The notes under the pieces were generated by a model. It saw only the letters and a program-made list of their open reading frames with translations. It was not told the origin of the DNA and searched no databases. Of a stretch of DNA of 64,000 bases, positions 37,601 to 44,625 are shown piece by piece. Source of the stretch: an uncultured Bacillota bacterium (GTDB lineage: Bacteria > Bacillota > Clostridia > Peptostreptococcales > Anaerovoracaceae). Position numbers and translations under genes: made by a program. Each line of letters opens with the position of its first letter. Within the stretch, counting starts at the first letter, position 1. Where the stretch lies: assembly GCA_949287095.1 (NCBI GenBank), contig CASEFA010000002.1:62001-126000 (forward strand), in the 5' to 3' direction.

Positions 37601-37710
37601 AAACGGGAGACGAATCGAGGCTGGCGTTTTTCACGGTAATATTGCTGAGCGCAATGATATTTTCGGGAAGCATTGCCGCTCGTAAAAGGCGGGATAGAAA
37701 AAAGAACTGA
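34645..37710 (+). CDS. Cell-wall adhesin with seven SpaA/Cna-B-like repeats and VPKTG sorting signal
   Basis: A 1021-residue surface protein. Signal peptide 1-29; an N-terminal domain at about 30-210 with YQGCAYSYN and GVAYCAEHGNPPP, reminiscent of adhesin thioester domains but without an obvious partner Gln; then seven prealbumin-like repeats starting near 215, 305, 437, 544, 650, 757 and 885. The repeats end in sequences like KEITPPDGYLLNG, HEIKAPEGYVLS and KEKTAPEGYVLDG, whose Glu is the typical catalyst of Lys-Asn isopeptide bonds. VPKTG is at 984-988, then a helix and RKRRDRKKN. A sortase must attach it; none is in the window. SD GAGGAGGAG. Controlled by the structured leader. Confidence 0.92.
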   Translation: MRIRKGRKLFGIGVILAVLISSIPMHALAADTATVTYQGCAYSYNASGGKPAENMHGKFTTNFGGGVAYCAEHGNPPPTGETPGASKTLALEAYSNTLIKKILFYGWKGPEQWDGFSSSTYNSVYKLFAGNAASTRAEACGISVTGMALSRIYQNYGGKGRWYDVSGLEAFLNYVNSKPAPPEGFKIYRLNGSGNMQDLFVWEYRSEGYLKLKKVAASDGSLIAHCPDNYSLAGAVYNVYSDSSLTKKAGSFTTDKNGNSETLTLEAGTYWIKEVKASPGFKLDGKVYTVKVNSGQVTEFTGKEEPKFNPLEVILSKTDAGGSGPSPELARAEFTVKYYKKLTDDVSGLKPERTWIFRTDSKGLAAFDDSCKVGGDPLYKNSKGIPTGLIGTYEIFETKAPGGYMLNEEHFIVRVEEGTPGGPSTVYNAPVIPEERKEIRFNVVKEDADLGKPVAQGEATLEGAVFGLYEKDGTLVEKYTTDRNGAFMTDYYAAEYAFENELYLKEITPPDGYLLNGEKFVLDVENPADIAVRYTTVDSRVSDEVIKGKIALMKSFDDMDETGIQKPEKDIEFQVYLKSAGSYDEAEEYNRDIIKTGKDGYAETKELPTGIYTVHQLNSTEGHDRISDFEVNISENGAVYRYILNNASVRADLHVEKVDAETGRAIVTAEAAFKIWNMDEDEWVSFDMHYPHDYVLDEFVTDERGGFCLPEPLRYGNYELHEIKAPEGYVLSEEPIPFKVDGGKEAISIRVENTPQKGTLSLVKTGEILKAWQKNESGTHAPVYVCENLKGAVFQIIAAENIVTGDGTVRAEKGEVVSTVTTDENGKAKTEALYLGKYIVKEKTAPEGYVLDGREYEAELKYGGQDVEQVNAAVNDGIPVENVLIKGSIEGIKTDETGEPLKGALIGLFSSETEDFTDENTLMTAVSDERGRFAFEEIPYGEYIVVEIEPPDGFTLSGEKFPVKIDENGVTVSISIENERINPVPKTGDESRLAFFTVILLSAMIFSGSIAARKRRDRKKN

Positions 37711-37729
37711 TCAGGCGCAGCCGGGAACC

Positions 37730-37759
37730 TTGACAAAGGCCGTAAAACTCTATTATACT
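37730..37759 (+). promoter_or_regulatory. tRNA-Arg promoter
   Basis: Consensus TTGACA (37730-37735), 18-base spacer, TATACT (37754-37759), 12 bases before the tRNA. Confidence 0.7.
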
Positions 37760-37770
37760 AACTGTGTTAT

Positions 37771-37847
37771 GCGTCATTAGCTCAGTTGGATAGAGTGCCT
37801 GATTCCGAATCAGTAGGCCGCAGGTTCGAGTCCTGTATGACGCACCA
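37771..37847 (+). tRNA. tRNA-Arg(CCG), CCA encoded
   Basis: Complete cloverleaf: acceptor GCGTCAT/ATGACGC, D-arm GCTC/GAGT, anticodon loop TTCCGAA with anticodon CCG (reads CGG), T-arm with GGTTCGAGTCC, discriminator A and genomic CCA. The outer anticodon-stem pair is C-T. Confidence 0.95.
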
Positions 37848-37851
37848 CGGG

Positions 37852-37878
37852 CAGCCCTCCATATCGGAGGGCTGTTTT
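37852..37878 (+). terminator. Terminator after tRNA-Arg
   Basis: CAGCCCTCC (37852-37860) with GGAGGGCTG (37866-37874), loop ATATC, then TTTT. Confidence 0.9.
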
Positions 37879-37896
37879 CGCTTCATCAGAAATTTA

Positions 37897-37925
37897 TTGA
37901 CATCGTGTCAGCGAAGTGATATACT
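37897..37925 (+). promoter_or_regulatory. Promoter of the flavodoxin-tetR-DUF362 operon
   Basis: Perfect TTGACA (37897-37902), 17-base spacer, TATACT (37920-37925). Confidence 0.8.
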
Positions 37926-37946
37926 ACGCATAGTGACACGGCGTCA
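37898..37946 (+). promoter_or_regulatory. Two TGACA-type operator palindromes
   Basis: TGACA-TCG-TGTCA (37898-37910) covers the -35 box, and TGAC-ACGGC-GTCA (37934-37946) covers the transcription start, 36 bases apart centre to centre. They are likely sites for the TetR regulator of the same operon. Confidence 0.55.
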
Positions 37947-38025
37947 GAATGATCTGTCGAAGCACTGCGCCGTTAAAACAACTGAAGAAACAGTCAGAAA
38001 AAGCGACAAAGAGGAGTGTGATATC

Positions 38026-38496
38026 ATGAGTAAGATTCTTGTGGCATATTTTTCGGCGAGCGGAGTTACAAAACTTACGGCTGAGGAAATTGCCGGAGCT
38101 GTAAACGGCAATCTTTATGAGATCAGGCCGGCGCAGCCATATACGAAGGCGGACCTGGACTGGACGGACAAGAAGAGCCGCAGCACCATAGAAATGAACG
38201 ACCCGGACTGCCGTCCGGAGATAGCAGAACCGGTTACGGGTATGGAGCAGTACGACACGGTCTTTGTGGGATTTCCGGTATGGTGGTACGTGGAGCCTAA
38301 GATAGTGGACACCTTCCTGGAAAGCTACGACTTTGCCGGAAAGACGGTGATTCCTTTTGCAACGTCGGGAGGAAGCGGAATCGGCGGCGCGGAGGAGAGC
38401 ATGAAGAAGCGCTGCAAGGGAGCGCAGTGGAAGAAAGGCAGACTCCTAAACGGTTCCGGCGCCGGCGAATGGGCAAAGAAGGTATTGAGCGAATAG
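38026..38496 (+). CDS. Flavodoxin family protein
   Basis: A 156-residue FMN protein of the Flavodoxin_4 type: phosphate loop [15 protein letters not shown], then [20 protein letters not shown] and [16 protein letters not shown], which surround the isoalloxazine. It carries electrons in the cytosol; partners unknown. The start at 38026 follows GAGGAG; the open frame continues upstream through the tRNA but that part is not coding. First gene of the operon with tetR and a DUF362 ferredoxin-like protein. Confidence 0.9.
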   Translation: MSKILVAYFSASGVTKLTAEEIAGAVNGNLYEIRPAQPYTKADLDWTDKKSRSTIEMNDPDCRPEIAEPVTGMEQYDTVFVGFPVWWYVEPKIVDTFLESYDFAGKTVIPFATSGGSGIGGAEESMKKRCKGAQWKKGRLLNGSGAGEWAKKVLSE

Positions 38497-38511
38497 GGGA
38501 GATGGACGGAT

Positions 38512-39138
38512 ATGCCAAAAGGTTCAAAGGAGCTTACGGAGGCAAGGCGCGAGGAGATAATAGACGCCTGCGCGGGACTTTATAAAACCATGAGCTTCAG
38601 AGATATTACCATTCGTGACATAGGAAACGAGACGTCCTTTACCCGCACGTCCATATATAACTATTTCCGGACAAAGGAAGAAATCTTTCTGGCCCTTCTG
38701 CAGCGGGAGCATGAGGCCTGGGCCTGCGATATAACCGGGTTTACGGAGTCAGCGGAGACGGTGACGGCCGGGGAATTCGCGTCGGCTATGGCGGAGATTC
38801 TCGAAAAGAGGGAATGTATGTTGAAGCTGATGTCCATGAACATATACGACATGGAAACTAACAGCAGGCTGGAAAATCTGGTTGAATTCAAGAGAGCCTA
38901 CGCAGCTTCGCTGGGAGCGGTTGAAGAGGCGCTGAAAAAGTTCTTCCCGTCAATGAGCGAAGGGGACAGGCAGGACTTCGTCTACGGACTCTTCCCGTTT
39001 ATGTTCGGCGTTTACCCTTACTCCCACCACACGGAAAAGCAGACGAAGGCCATGGAAATTGCCGGGATAAGTCTTGACAGCCGCACGATAAAGGGACTGG
39101 TACAGCCTTTTATACTGAAGATGCTTAAAGCGGAATAA
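38512..39138 (+). CDS. TetR-family transcriptional regulator
   Basis: A 208-residue repressor. The N-terminal helix-turn-helix is at about residues 28-55 (ITIRDIGNETSFTRTSIYNYFRTKEEIF), visible as RDIGNETSFTRTSIYNYF; the rest is an all-helical ligand domain. It sits 15 bases after the flavodoxin gene and likely controls its own operon through the palindromes at 37898-37946. Inducer unknown; a redox-active or toxic small molecule would suit the neighbours. Confidence 0.9.
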   Translation: MPKGSKELTEARREEIIDACAGLYKTMSFRDITIRDIGNETSFTRTSIYNYFRTKEEIFLALLQREHEAWACDITGFTESAETVTAGEFASAMAEILEKRECMLKLMSMNIYDMETNSRLENLVEFKRAYAASLGAVEEALKKFFPSMSEGDRQDFVYGLFPFMFGVYPYSHHTEKQTKAMEIAGISLDSRTIKGLVQPFILKMLKAE

Positions 39139-39166
39139 ATAATTTAAACTGAAGGAGAATTTGAAC

Positions 39167-40309
39167 ATGGAAAACAACAAGAACGCATCCAAGGTGTATT
39201 TCACCGATTTCAGATGCAGACCGGACGAGGGACCCGCCGACAAGCTGAAGAGGCTTATAAAGACGGCGGGCATCGATCAGATAGACATGAACGGAAAGTT
39301 CGTAGCTATCAAGATGCACTTCGGAGAGCTTGGAAACATGAGCTTTTTAAGGCCGAACTACGCAAAGGCTGTTGCGGATACCGTTAAAAGTCTCGGAGGA
39401 AAACCTTTCCTGACAGACTGCAACACCCTCTATCCGGGAAGCAGAAAGAACGCCCTCGAGCATCTTTACTGCGCATGGGAAAACGGATTTACGCCGCTTT
39501 CCGCAGGATGTCCCGTTATCATAGGCGACGGACTCAAGGGTACAGACGACATAGCCGTTCCCGTTAAAGGCGGAGAATACGTTAAAGAAGCGAAAATAGG
39601 TCATGCCGTTATGGACGCCGACATCTTCATCTCCCTTACTCACTTTAAGGGACACGAGATGACGGGCTTCGGCGGAACCATTAAGAACATCGGAATGGGA
39701 TGCGGTTCCAGAGCCGGAAAGAAGGACCAGCACTGCAACGGCAAGCCTATCATAGACCCGGAAAAGTGCCGCGGATGTAAGAGATGCCTGAAAGAGTGCG
39801 CCAACGATGGCCTTCACTTTGACGAGGCGACGGGGAAGATGACTCTGAATGCGGACAACTGCGTAGGCTGCGGAAGATGTATAGGAGCCTGCAACTTCGA
39901 CGCCATAGATTTTGCTCAGGATGCGGCCGTAAAGGAGCTTAACTGCCGAATGGCCGAGTACACAAAGGCTGTAGTGGACGGAAGACCGAACTTCCATATT
40001 TCCGTAGTATGCGACATATCTCCGACCTGCGACTGCCATGCCGGAAACGACGTGCCTATCCTCCCTGACATCGGCATATTTGCATCCTTTGATCCTTTGG
40101 CGTTAGACCAGGCCTGTGTGGACGCATGTCTTAAGCAGGATCCGATGCCTAATACTCAGCTGACCGAGGAAATGGCAAAGGAAGGCTTCTGTGACCATCA
40201 CGACCACTTCGACAATGCCAACCCGAACACCGAGTATAAGACCTGCCTCGCTCACGGCGAGAAGATCGGCCTGGGAAGCAGGAACTACGAGATCGTAACA
40301 GTAAAGTAG
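39167..40309 (+). CDS. DUF362 protein with two 4Fe-4S clusters
   Basis: A 380-residue protein: DUF362 domain (about 10-185, with MHFGELGNMSFLRP and SLTHFKGHEMTGFGG), then two ferredoxin motifs, CRGCKRCLKEC and CVGCGRCIGAC, each followed by the expected Pro-less fourth-Cys geometry, and a C-terminal DUF362 half (CDISPTCDCH, DPLALDQACVDAC). Such proteins are presumed redox enzymes or cluster carriers; function not established. Start at the ATG at 39167, nine bases after GGAG; an in-frame TTG lies six bases earlier. Third gene of the flavodoxin operon, 28 bases after tetR. Confidence 0.85.
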   Translation: MENNKNASKVYFTDFRCRPDEGPADKLKRLIKTAGIDQIDMNGKFVAIKMHFGELGNMSFLRPNYAKAVADTVKSLGGKPFLTDCNTLYPGSRKNALEHLYCAWENGFTPLSAGCPVIIGDGLKGTDDIAVPVKGGEYVKEAKIGHAVMDADIFISLTHFKGHEMTGFGGTIKNIGMGCGSRAGKKDQHCNGKPIIDPEKCRGCKRCLKECANDGLHFDEATGKMTLNADNCVGCGRCIGACNFDAIDFAQDAAVKELNCRMAEYTKAVVDGRPNFHISVVCDISPTCDCHAGNDVPILPDIGIFASFDPLALDQACVDACLKQDPMPNTQLTEEMAKEGFCDHHDHFDNANPNTEYKTCLAHGEKIGLGSRNYEIVTVK

Positions 40310-40385
40310 AGACGGCGCAGACAGAAAACGGGAAGATACAGCCGGGGAAAATTCGAAAAACCCCTGCATCAGGCGGAATTTCTCA

Positions 40386-40414
40386 TTGACAAGCCTTGCC
40401 CCGAATGTTAAACT
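40386..40414 (+). promoter_or_regulatory. Promoter of infC-rpmI-rplT
   Basis: Perfect TTGACA (40386-40391), 17-base spacer, TAAACT (40409-40414). Confidence 0.75.
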
Positions 40415-40420
40415 ATCAGG

Positions 40421-40563
40421 GTATGAAGAAGAAGTTATCCGCTTCTCACCCTGCGGACAGAAGGCTTTGTCAGGGTTAATACTTTGAAAACGGTGCGCTT
40501 TTTGCGTGCGTATGAGCGGATACTTCATGTATCCGCTTTTATATTACACAGGAGGTGCTCGTT
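40421..40563 (+). ncRNA. L20-type leader with terminator and antiterminator
   Basis: About 140 bases of leader before infC. TATCCGCT (40436-40443) can pair with AGCGGATA (40515-40522), the left arm of the terminator AGCGGATAC-TTCAT-GTATCCGCT (40515-40537, then TTT), so the two folds exclude each other. The AAAACGGTGCGCTTTTTGCG segment between them is a further hairpin. In Firmicutes ribosomal protein L20 binds such leaders and favours termination, lowering its own operon. Confidence 0.75.
40515..40540 (+). terminator. Attenuator terminator of the infC leader
   Basis: Nine-pair stem with a five-base loop and TTTT, located before infC. Confidence 0.8.
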
Positions 40564-41079
40564 ATTAGCAAGGAGAACAAGATCAACGAAGAAATTCGTG
40601 ATAAGGAGCTGCGCGTCATCGACGAAAACGGTGAAATGATAGGTATCATCAGCAGAGAAGAAGCTCTGGCATTAGCCGAGGAGAAGAAGCTGGACCTTGT
40701 AAACATTTCTCCTAACGCCAAGCCGCCGGTATGCAAGCTTCTCGACTACGGAAAGTACAGATATGACCTTCAGAAGCGTGAGAAGGAAGCCAGGAAAAAG
40801 CAGAAAACCATGCAGGTGAAGGAGATCAGACTCAGCACTTTCATCGAGGATCACGACATACAGGTGAAGGCTACCACCGCATCCAAATTTCTTAAGGACG
40901 GCGATAAGGTGAAGGTATCCCTTCGCTTCCGCGGAAGAGAGAGAGACCATACAGCCAGAGGCCGCGAGGTAATGGACAAGTTTGCGGAAATCTGCGCAGA
41001 CGTCGGCGTAGTCGATAAGAAGCCGACCTTCGAAGGCAGAAGCCTGACAATGTTCTTAGCACCTAAACCGGAAAAGTAG
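40564..41079 (+). CDS. infC: Translation initiation factor IF-3
   Basis: Binds the 30S subunit and checks start-codon pairing. The 171-residue protein has the N-domain ([20 protein letters not shown]), the basic linker ([17 protein letters not shown]) and the C-domain ([32 protein letters not shown]). I place the start at the AUU at 40564, eight bases after AGGAGG; the in-frame GTG at 40555 overlaps the ribosome site. An AUU start is the classic IF-3 autoregulation device. Confidence 0.95.
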   Translation: MSKENKINEEIRDKELRVIDENGEMIGIISREEALALAEEKKLDLVNISPNAKPPVCKLLDYGKYRYDLQKREKEARKKQKTMQVKEIRLSTFIEDHDIQVKATTASKFLKDGDKVKVSLRFRGRERDHTARGREVMDKFAEICADVGVVDKKPTFEGRSLTMFLAPKPEK

Positions 41080-41111
41080 ACAATAATAATTATCATAGGA
41101 GGGTAAATCAG

Positions 41112-41312
41112 ATGGCAAAGAATAAGATGAAGTCCCACAGAGGCGCATGCAAGAGAATGAAGCTTACCGGAAGCGGTAAGGTTAAGAGAAACAAGGCATA
41201 TAAGAGCCACATCCTTACTAAGAAGACGGCTAAGAGAAAGAGAGGCCTGAGAAAGGCTACCACTCTGTCCAGCGCTGACGAGAAGAGAATGTTAAGATCA
41301 ATGGCTAAATAG
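41112..41312 (+). CDS. rpmI: 50S ribosomal protein L35
   Basis: A 66-residue basic protein with the L35 pattern [22 protein letters not shown] and ending [20 protein letters not shown] in part. Structural protein of the large subunit. Second gene of the infC operon, 32 bases after infC. Confidence 0.97.
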   Translation: MAKNKMKSHRGACKRMKLTGSGKVKRNKAYKSHILTKKTAKRKRGLRKATTLSSADEKRMLRSMAK

Positions 41313-41335
41313 GAAAGGTAAGGAGGTAAATATAA

Positions 41336-41695
41336 ATGGCAAGAGTTAAAAAGGGTGTTAACGCACATAAGAGACATAAGAAGATTTTAAAGCAGGCTAA
41401 GGGCTACTACGGCGCTAAGAGCAAGGTTTTCAGAGCGGCTAATCCGGCTGTAATGAGAGCTCTCCGCTCCGCATACGTGGGAAGAAAGCTGAAGAAGAGA
41501 CAGTACAGACAGATGTGGATCGCAAGAATCAACGCTGCTGCAAGAATGAACGGCATGTCCTACAGCAGACTCATGGACGGTCTTAAGAAGAGCGGAATCG
41601 AAATCAACAGAAAGATGCTCTCCGAGATGGCTATCCACGACGCTGCAGGCTTTGCGCAGCTCTGCGAAACCGCTAAGGCTAACTGCGGAAAATAA
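41336..41695 (+). CDS. rplT: 50S ribosomal protein L20
   Basis: A 119-residue protein: extended basic N-tail ([21 protein letters not shown]) and globular end ([20 protein letters not shown]). Early assembly protein on 23S rRNA and the likely repressor acting on the leader at 40421-40563. AAGGAGG gives a strong ribosome site. Confidence 0.98.
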   Translation: MARVKKGVNAHKRHKKILKQAKGYYGAKSKVFRAANPAVMRALRSAYVGRKLKKRQYRQMWIARINAAARMNGMSYSRLMDGLKKSGIEINRKMLSEMAIHDAAGFAQLCETAKANCGK

Positions 41696-41709
41696 ATTGA
41701 GAAAACAGG

Positions 41710-41741
41710 GGACGTTCTGGCATATGTCGGGACGTCCTTTT
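41710..41741 (+). terminator. Terminator after rplT
   Basis: GGACGT (41710-41715) with ACGTCC (41732-41737), a partly paired loop, then TTTT. Confidence 0.75.
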
Positions 41742-41752
41742 GCATCGGGCTC

Positions 41753-41781
41753 TTGTAATTTAAAGGGTTGTAGGGTATTAT
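41753..41781 (+). promoter_or_regulatory. Promoter of the lar operon
   Basis: TTGTAA (41753-41758), 17-base spacer, TATTAT (41776-41781). It is the only clear promoter before the ten-gene run to 50967. Confidence 0.6.
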
Positions 41782-41840
41782 ATACTCATGACAAAATGTG
41801 CATTTTCCGAGAAGTTTAACGAAAAAATACGGGGTGTGAG

Positions 41841-42596
41841 ATGGAGTTAAAGTTTTTTTTTAAAGAACATCCGAAAGCCGCTTTAGGCTTTTCCGGCGGG
41901 GTAGATTCGGTCTACCTTCTCTATGCCGGTCTGAAAGCGGGAGCGGACATAAAAGCGTATTACGTAAAAACGGCCTTTCAGCCGGCCTTTGAGCTTGCGG
42001 ATGCGGTGAGAGCAGCCGGCGAGATGGGAGCAGGCCTTGAGATAATAGAACTTGACGCGCTTGCGGACGATAAGGTGAGGATGAATCCGCCGGACCGATG
42101 CTACTACTGCAAGAGGCGTATTTTTTCCGCCGTTGCGGCGGCTGCCTTAAAGGACGGATACGATGTGCTCCTCGATGGAACCAACGCAAGCGACGATGCG
42201 GGGGACCGTCCGGGAATGAAAGCGACGAAAGAGCTGAAGGTTTTGTCCCCTCTGAAGGAGGCGGGTCTTACAAAGAAGGATGTAAGAAGGCTCTCAAAGG
42301 AAGCGGGACTTTTCACGTGGGACAAGCCTTCCTATGCGTGCCTTGCCACGAGGATTCCGGCGGGTGAGGAGATTACCCGGGATAAGCTTGCGAGGACGGA
42401 AAAAGCCGAGGAGGCGCTGAAAAGCCTGGGATTTCGTGACTTCAGAATAAGGTATATGGGGGGAGCGGGAAAGCTTCAGCTTACGGCAGCCGATATGGAG
42501 AAGGCCTTCGCCGTGAGAAAAGAAATAAAGAAAGCCCTTGACGGGCTGTACGACGGCATTCTTATCGACCTGGAGGAAAGAAATGGATCAGATTGA
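41841..42596 (+). CDS. larE: LarE, sulfur transferase of nickel-pincer nucleotide synthesis
   Basis: Adds sulfur to the bis-carboxylated pyridinium nucleotide made by LarB. The 251-residue PP-loop ATPase has SGGVDS at 18-23. Three cysteines stand out: Cys87 and Cys90 (CYYCK) and Cys167 in SYACLATRIP, the position of the Lactiplantibacillus sacrificial Cys. LarE proteins with three Cys have been reported to hold a 4Fe-4S cluster carrying the donated sulfide, so this one may be catalytic and not sacrificial (inference). It overlaps larB by 14 bases. Confidence 0.93.
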   Translation: MELKFFFKEHPKAALGFSGGVDSVYLLYAGLKAGADIKAYYVKTAFQPAFELADAVRAAGEMGAGLEIIELDALADDKVRMNPPDRCYYCKRRIFSAVAAAALKDGYDVLLDGTNASDDAGDRPGMKATKELKVLSPLKEAGLTKKDVRRLSKEAGLFTWDKPSYACLATRIPAGEEITRDKLARTEKAEEALKSLGFRDFRIRYMGGAGKLQLTAADMEKAFAVRKEIKKALDGLYDGILIDLEERNGSD

Positions 42597-43341
42597 GATA
42601 AAGAAGCTGCTTGAGAATGTGGCAAAGGGTGAAATCTCCGTGGAGGATGCTCTCTTTAAGATGAAGATGCAGCCCTTTGAGGAAATAGAAGGTATGGCTG
42701 TTTTAGACAGCCACAGAGGCGTGAGACAGGGCATGAGCGAAGTCATCTACGGGGCGGGCAAGACTCCGGAGCAGATAGATACCATAGCCCACGCACTGTA
42801 CGGAGGCGGACAGAAGACTGTGCTCATAACGAGAATGAGCAGGGAGGCGGCGGATTATTTCCACAAGGACATTCCGTTCACCTATCACCCGGATGCGAGA
42901 ATCGGAATCGCAGGGGAAAAGAGCGAGGTCAAGTACAGCGGAACCATTCTCGTTGCAACCGGCGGAACCAGCGACATACCCGTAGCCGAAGAGGCAGCCA
43001 TTACGGCGGAGGTCTTCGGCAACAAGGTGAAAAGACTGTACGATGTTGGAGTTGCGGGCATACACAGACTTCTTTCCCACAGCGAGGACATAATGAACGC
43101 CAACGTCATAATCGCCATCGCCGGAATGGAGGGAGCCCTTGCCAGCGTAATAGGGGGCCTTGCTGACTGTCCCGTTATCGCCGTGCCTACAAGCGTAGGA
43201 TACGGAACGGCTCTTGGCGGAGTTACGGCCCTTCTTTCCATGCTTAATTCCTGCGCCAGCGGAGTCAGCGTGGTAAACATCGACAACGGATTCGGAGCGG
43301 GCTACCTTGCAAGCATGATAAACAGAATGGGAGAAAAGTAG
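42583..43341 (+). CDS. larB: LarB, nicotinate dinucleotide carboxylase/hydrolase
   Basis: Carboxylates nicotinic-acid adenine dinucleotide and releases AMP, the first step to the nickel-pincer cofactor. The 252-residue protein has an N-terminal helical part and a PurE-like C-terminal domain (LVATGGTSDIPVAEEAA, YDVGVAGIHRL, AVPTSVGYGTALGG). The ATG at 42583 is six bases after GGAGG and inside larE; an upstream in-frame start is unlikely. Confidence 0.94.
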   Translation: MDQIEIKKLLENVAKGEISVEDALFKMKMQPFEEIEGMAVLDSHRGVRQGMSEVIYGAGKTPEQIDTIAHALYGGGQKTVLITRMSREAADYFHKDIPFTYHPDARIGIAGEKSEVKYSGTILVATGGTSDIPVAEEAAITAEVFGNKVKRLYDVGVAGIHRLLSHSEDIMNANVIIAIAGMEGALASVIGGLADCPVIAVPTSVGYGTALGGVTALLSMLNSCASGVSVVNIDNGFGAGYLASMINRMGEK

Positions 43342-44625
43342 ATGAAGACTTTGTACATACAGTGCGAAATGGGAGTCGCGGGAGACATGCTCATGGCGGC
43401 CCTCTGGGAGGCGGCGGGAAGCCGTCCCGAACTCATAGAAAGGCTTAACGCCATGGGAGTGCCGGGGCTTCACGTCGAGGCGGAGAAGGCTGAAAGTTGC
43501 GGAATTCACGGCACCCACATGAAGGTGGAAATCTTCGGAGTCGAGGAGATGGAGCACCATCATCACGACCATGACCATGAGCACCATGAACATCATCACG
43601 ACCATCACGACCATGACCACGAACACGGGCATCATCATCACCACGAGCACCATCACCACGGAATAGACGACGTGAAGGGAATTCTGGACGGCCTTGACAT
43701 TTCAGATCATGCCAGAGAAAACGCAAAGAAAGTATACGATATAATCGCGGCTGCTGAGAGTACCGTTCACGGCGTCGACATGAAGCACGTTCACTTCCAC
43801 GAGGTTGGAAGCCTGGACGCGGTGGCGGACGTGGCGGGCTGCTGCATGCTCATAGATGAAATCGGCGCGGACAGGATAGTCGTTTCCCCCGTAAATACAG
43901 GGTCGGGAAGCGTAAAGTGCGCCCACGGGATTCTTCCGGTGCCCGCCCCTGCAACGGAGCTCATCTTAAGGGGAGTTCCGTGTTATTCGGGGAAGGTGGA
44001 GTCGGAACTCTGCACGCCGACGGGAGCCGCGCTGATAAAACACTTTGCGGATTCATTCGGGGCCATGCCGGTTATGACCGTGGAGACGGCAGGATACGGC
44101 ATAGGGACGAAACGTTTTGAGAACCACGCCAACTGTGTCAGAGTGCTCATAGGAGAAGAAACCGCGGAGAAGCGAGAGGCATACGATGACGAGGTTTACG
44201 AGCTTTCCGCCAATATAGACGATATGACCGGAGAGGATATAGGCTTTGCCATTGAAATGCTGATGGAAGCGGGAGCCCTGGACGCCTATGCACAGGCCGT
44301 CACCATGAAAAAAACAAGACCTGCCGTGAAGCTCTGCTGCCTTTGCAGAGAGAAGGACAGGAAAACCATGACGGAGACAATGTTCAGACACACTTCGTCC
44401 ATAGGTATAAGAGAGCAGAAATTCGGAAGATATACCCTGAAGCGGCGGGAGATTTCCGGAGAGGTTTCCGGAGTAAAGGTGCGCGCAAAGGTTTCCGAAG
44501 GATACGGAGTGAGAAGGGTAAAGGCGGAGTTTGACAGCGCAAGAGACCTTGCCGAAAAGACAGGCGTTACCCTGAAAGAGGCTAAGACTGCGATTCTTGA
44601 AGCGACGGGAGAGAAAGAAAAGTAA
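43342..44625 (+). CDS. larC: LarC, nickel insertion enzyme, with His-rich insert
   Basis: CTP-dependent cyclometallase that inserts nickel into the pincer nucleotide. The full protein is one 427-residue frame, while Lactiplantibacillus makes LarC1/LarC2 by ribosomal frameshift. DMLMAALWEAAG and the VHFHEVGSLDAVADVAG region are typical. Residues 71-106 are an extreme metal-binding stretch with 25 His in 36 residues, mixed with Asp and Glu. It follows larB directly and overlaps the next gene. No larA (racemase) is in the window. Confidence 0.94.
   Translation: MKTLYIQCEMGVAGDMLMAALWEAAGSRPELIERLNAMGVPGLHVEAEKAESCGIHGTHMKVEIFGVEEMEHHHHDHDHEHHEHHHDHHDHDHEHGHHHHHEHHHHGIDDVKGILDGLDISDHARENAKKVYDIIAAAESTVHGVDMKHVHFHEVGSLDAVADVAGCCMLIDEIGADRIVVSPVNTGSGSVKCAHGILPVPAPATELILRGVPCYSGKVESELCTPTGAALIKHFADSFGAMPVMTVETAGYGIGTKRFENHANCVRVLIGEETAEKREAYDDEVYELSANIDDMTGEDIGFAIEMLMEAGALDAYAQAVTMKKTRPAVKLCCLCREKDRKTMTETMFRHTSSIGIREQKFGRYTLKRREISGEVSGVKVRAKVSEGYGVRRVKAEFDSARDLAEKTGVTLKEAKTAILEATGEKEK

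Noticed and set aside
37786-38025. N-terminal extension of the flavodoxin through the tRNA gene
   Set aside because: The frame is open by chance; tRNA, terminator, promoter and ribosome site place the start at 38026.
43554-43661. CAT/GAC-rich simple repeat
   Set aside because: It is the coding sequence of the His-rich LarC insert, not a separate repeat element.
43342-44625. Programmed frameshift in larC as in Lactiplantibacillus
   Set aside because: The gene is one uninterrupted frame covering both LarC1 and LarC2 parts.
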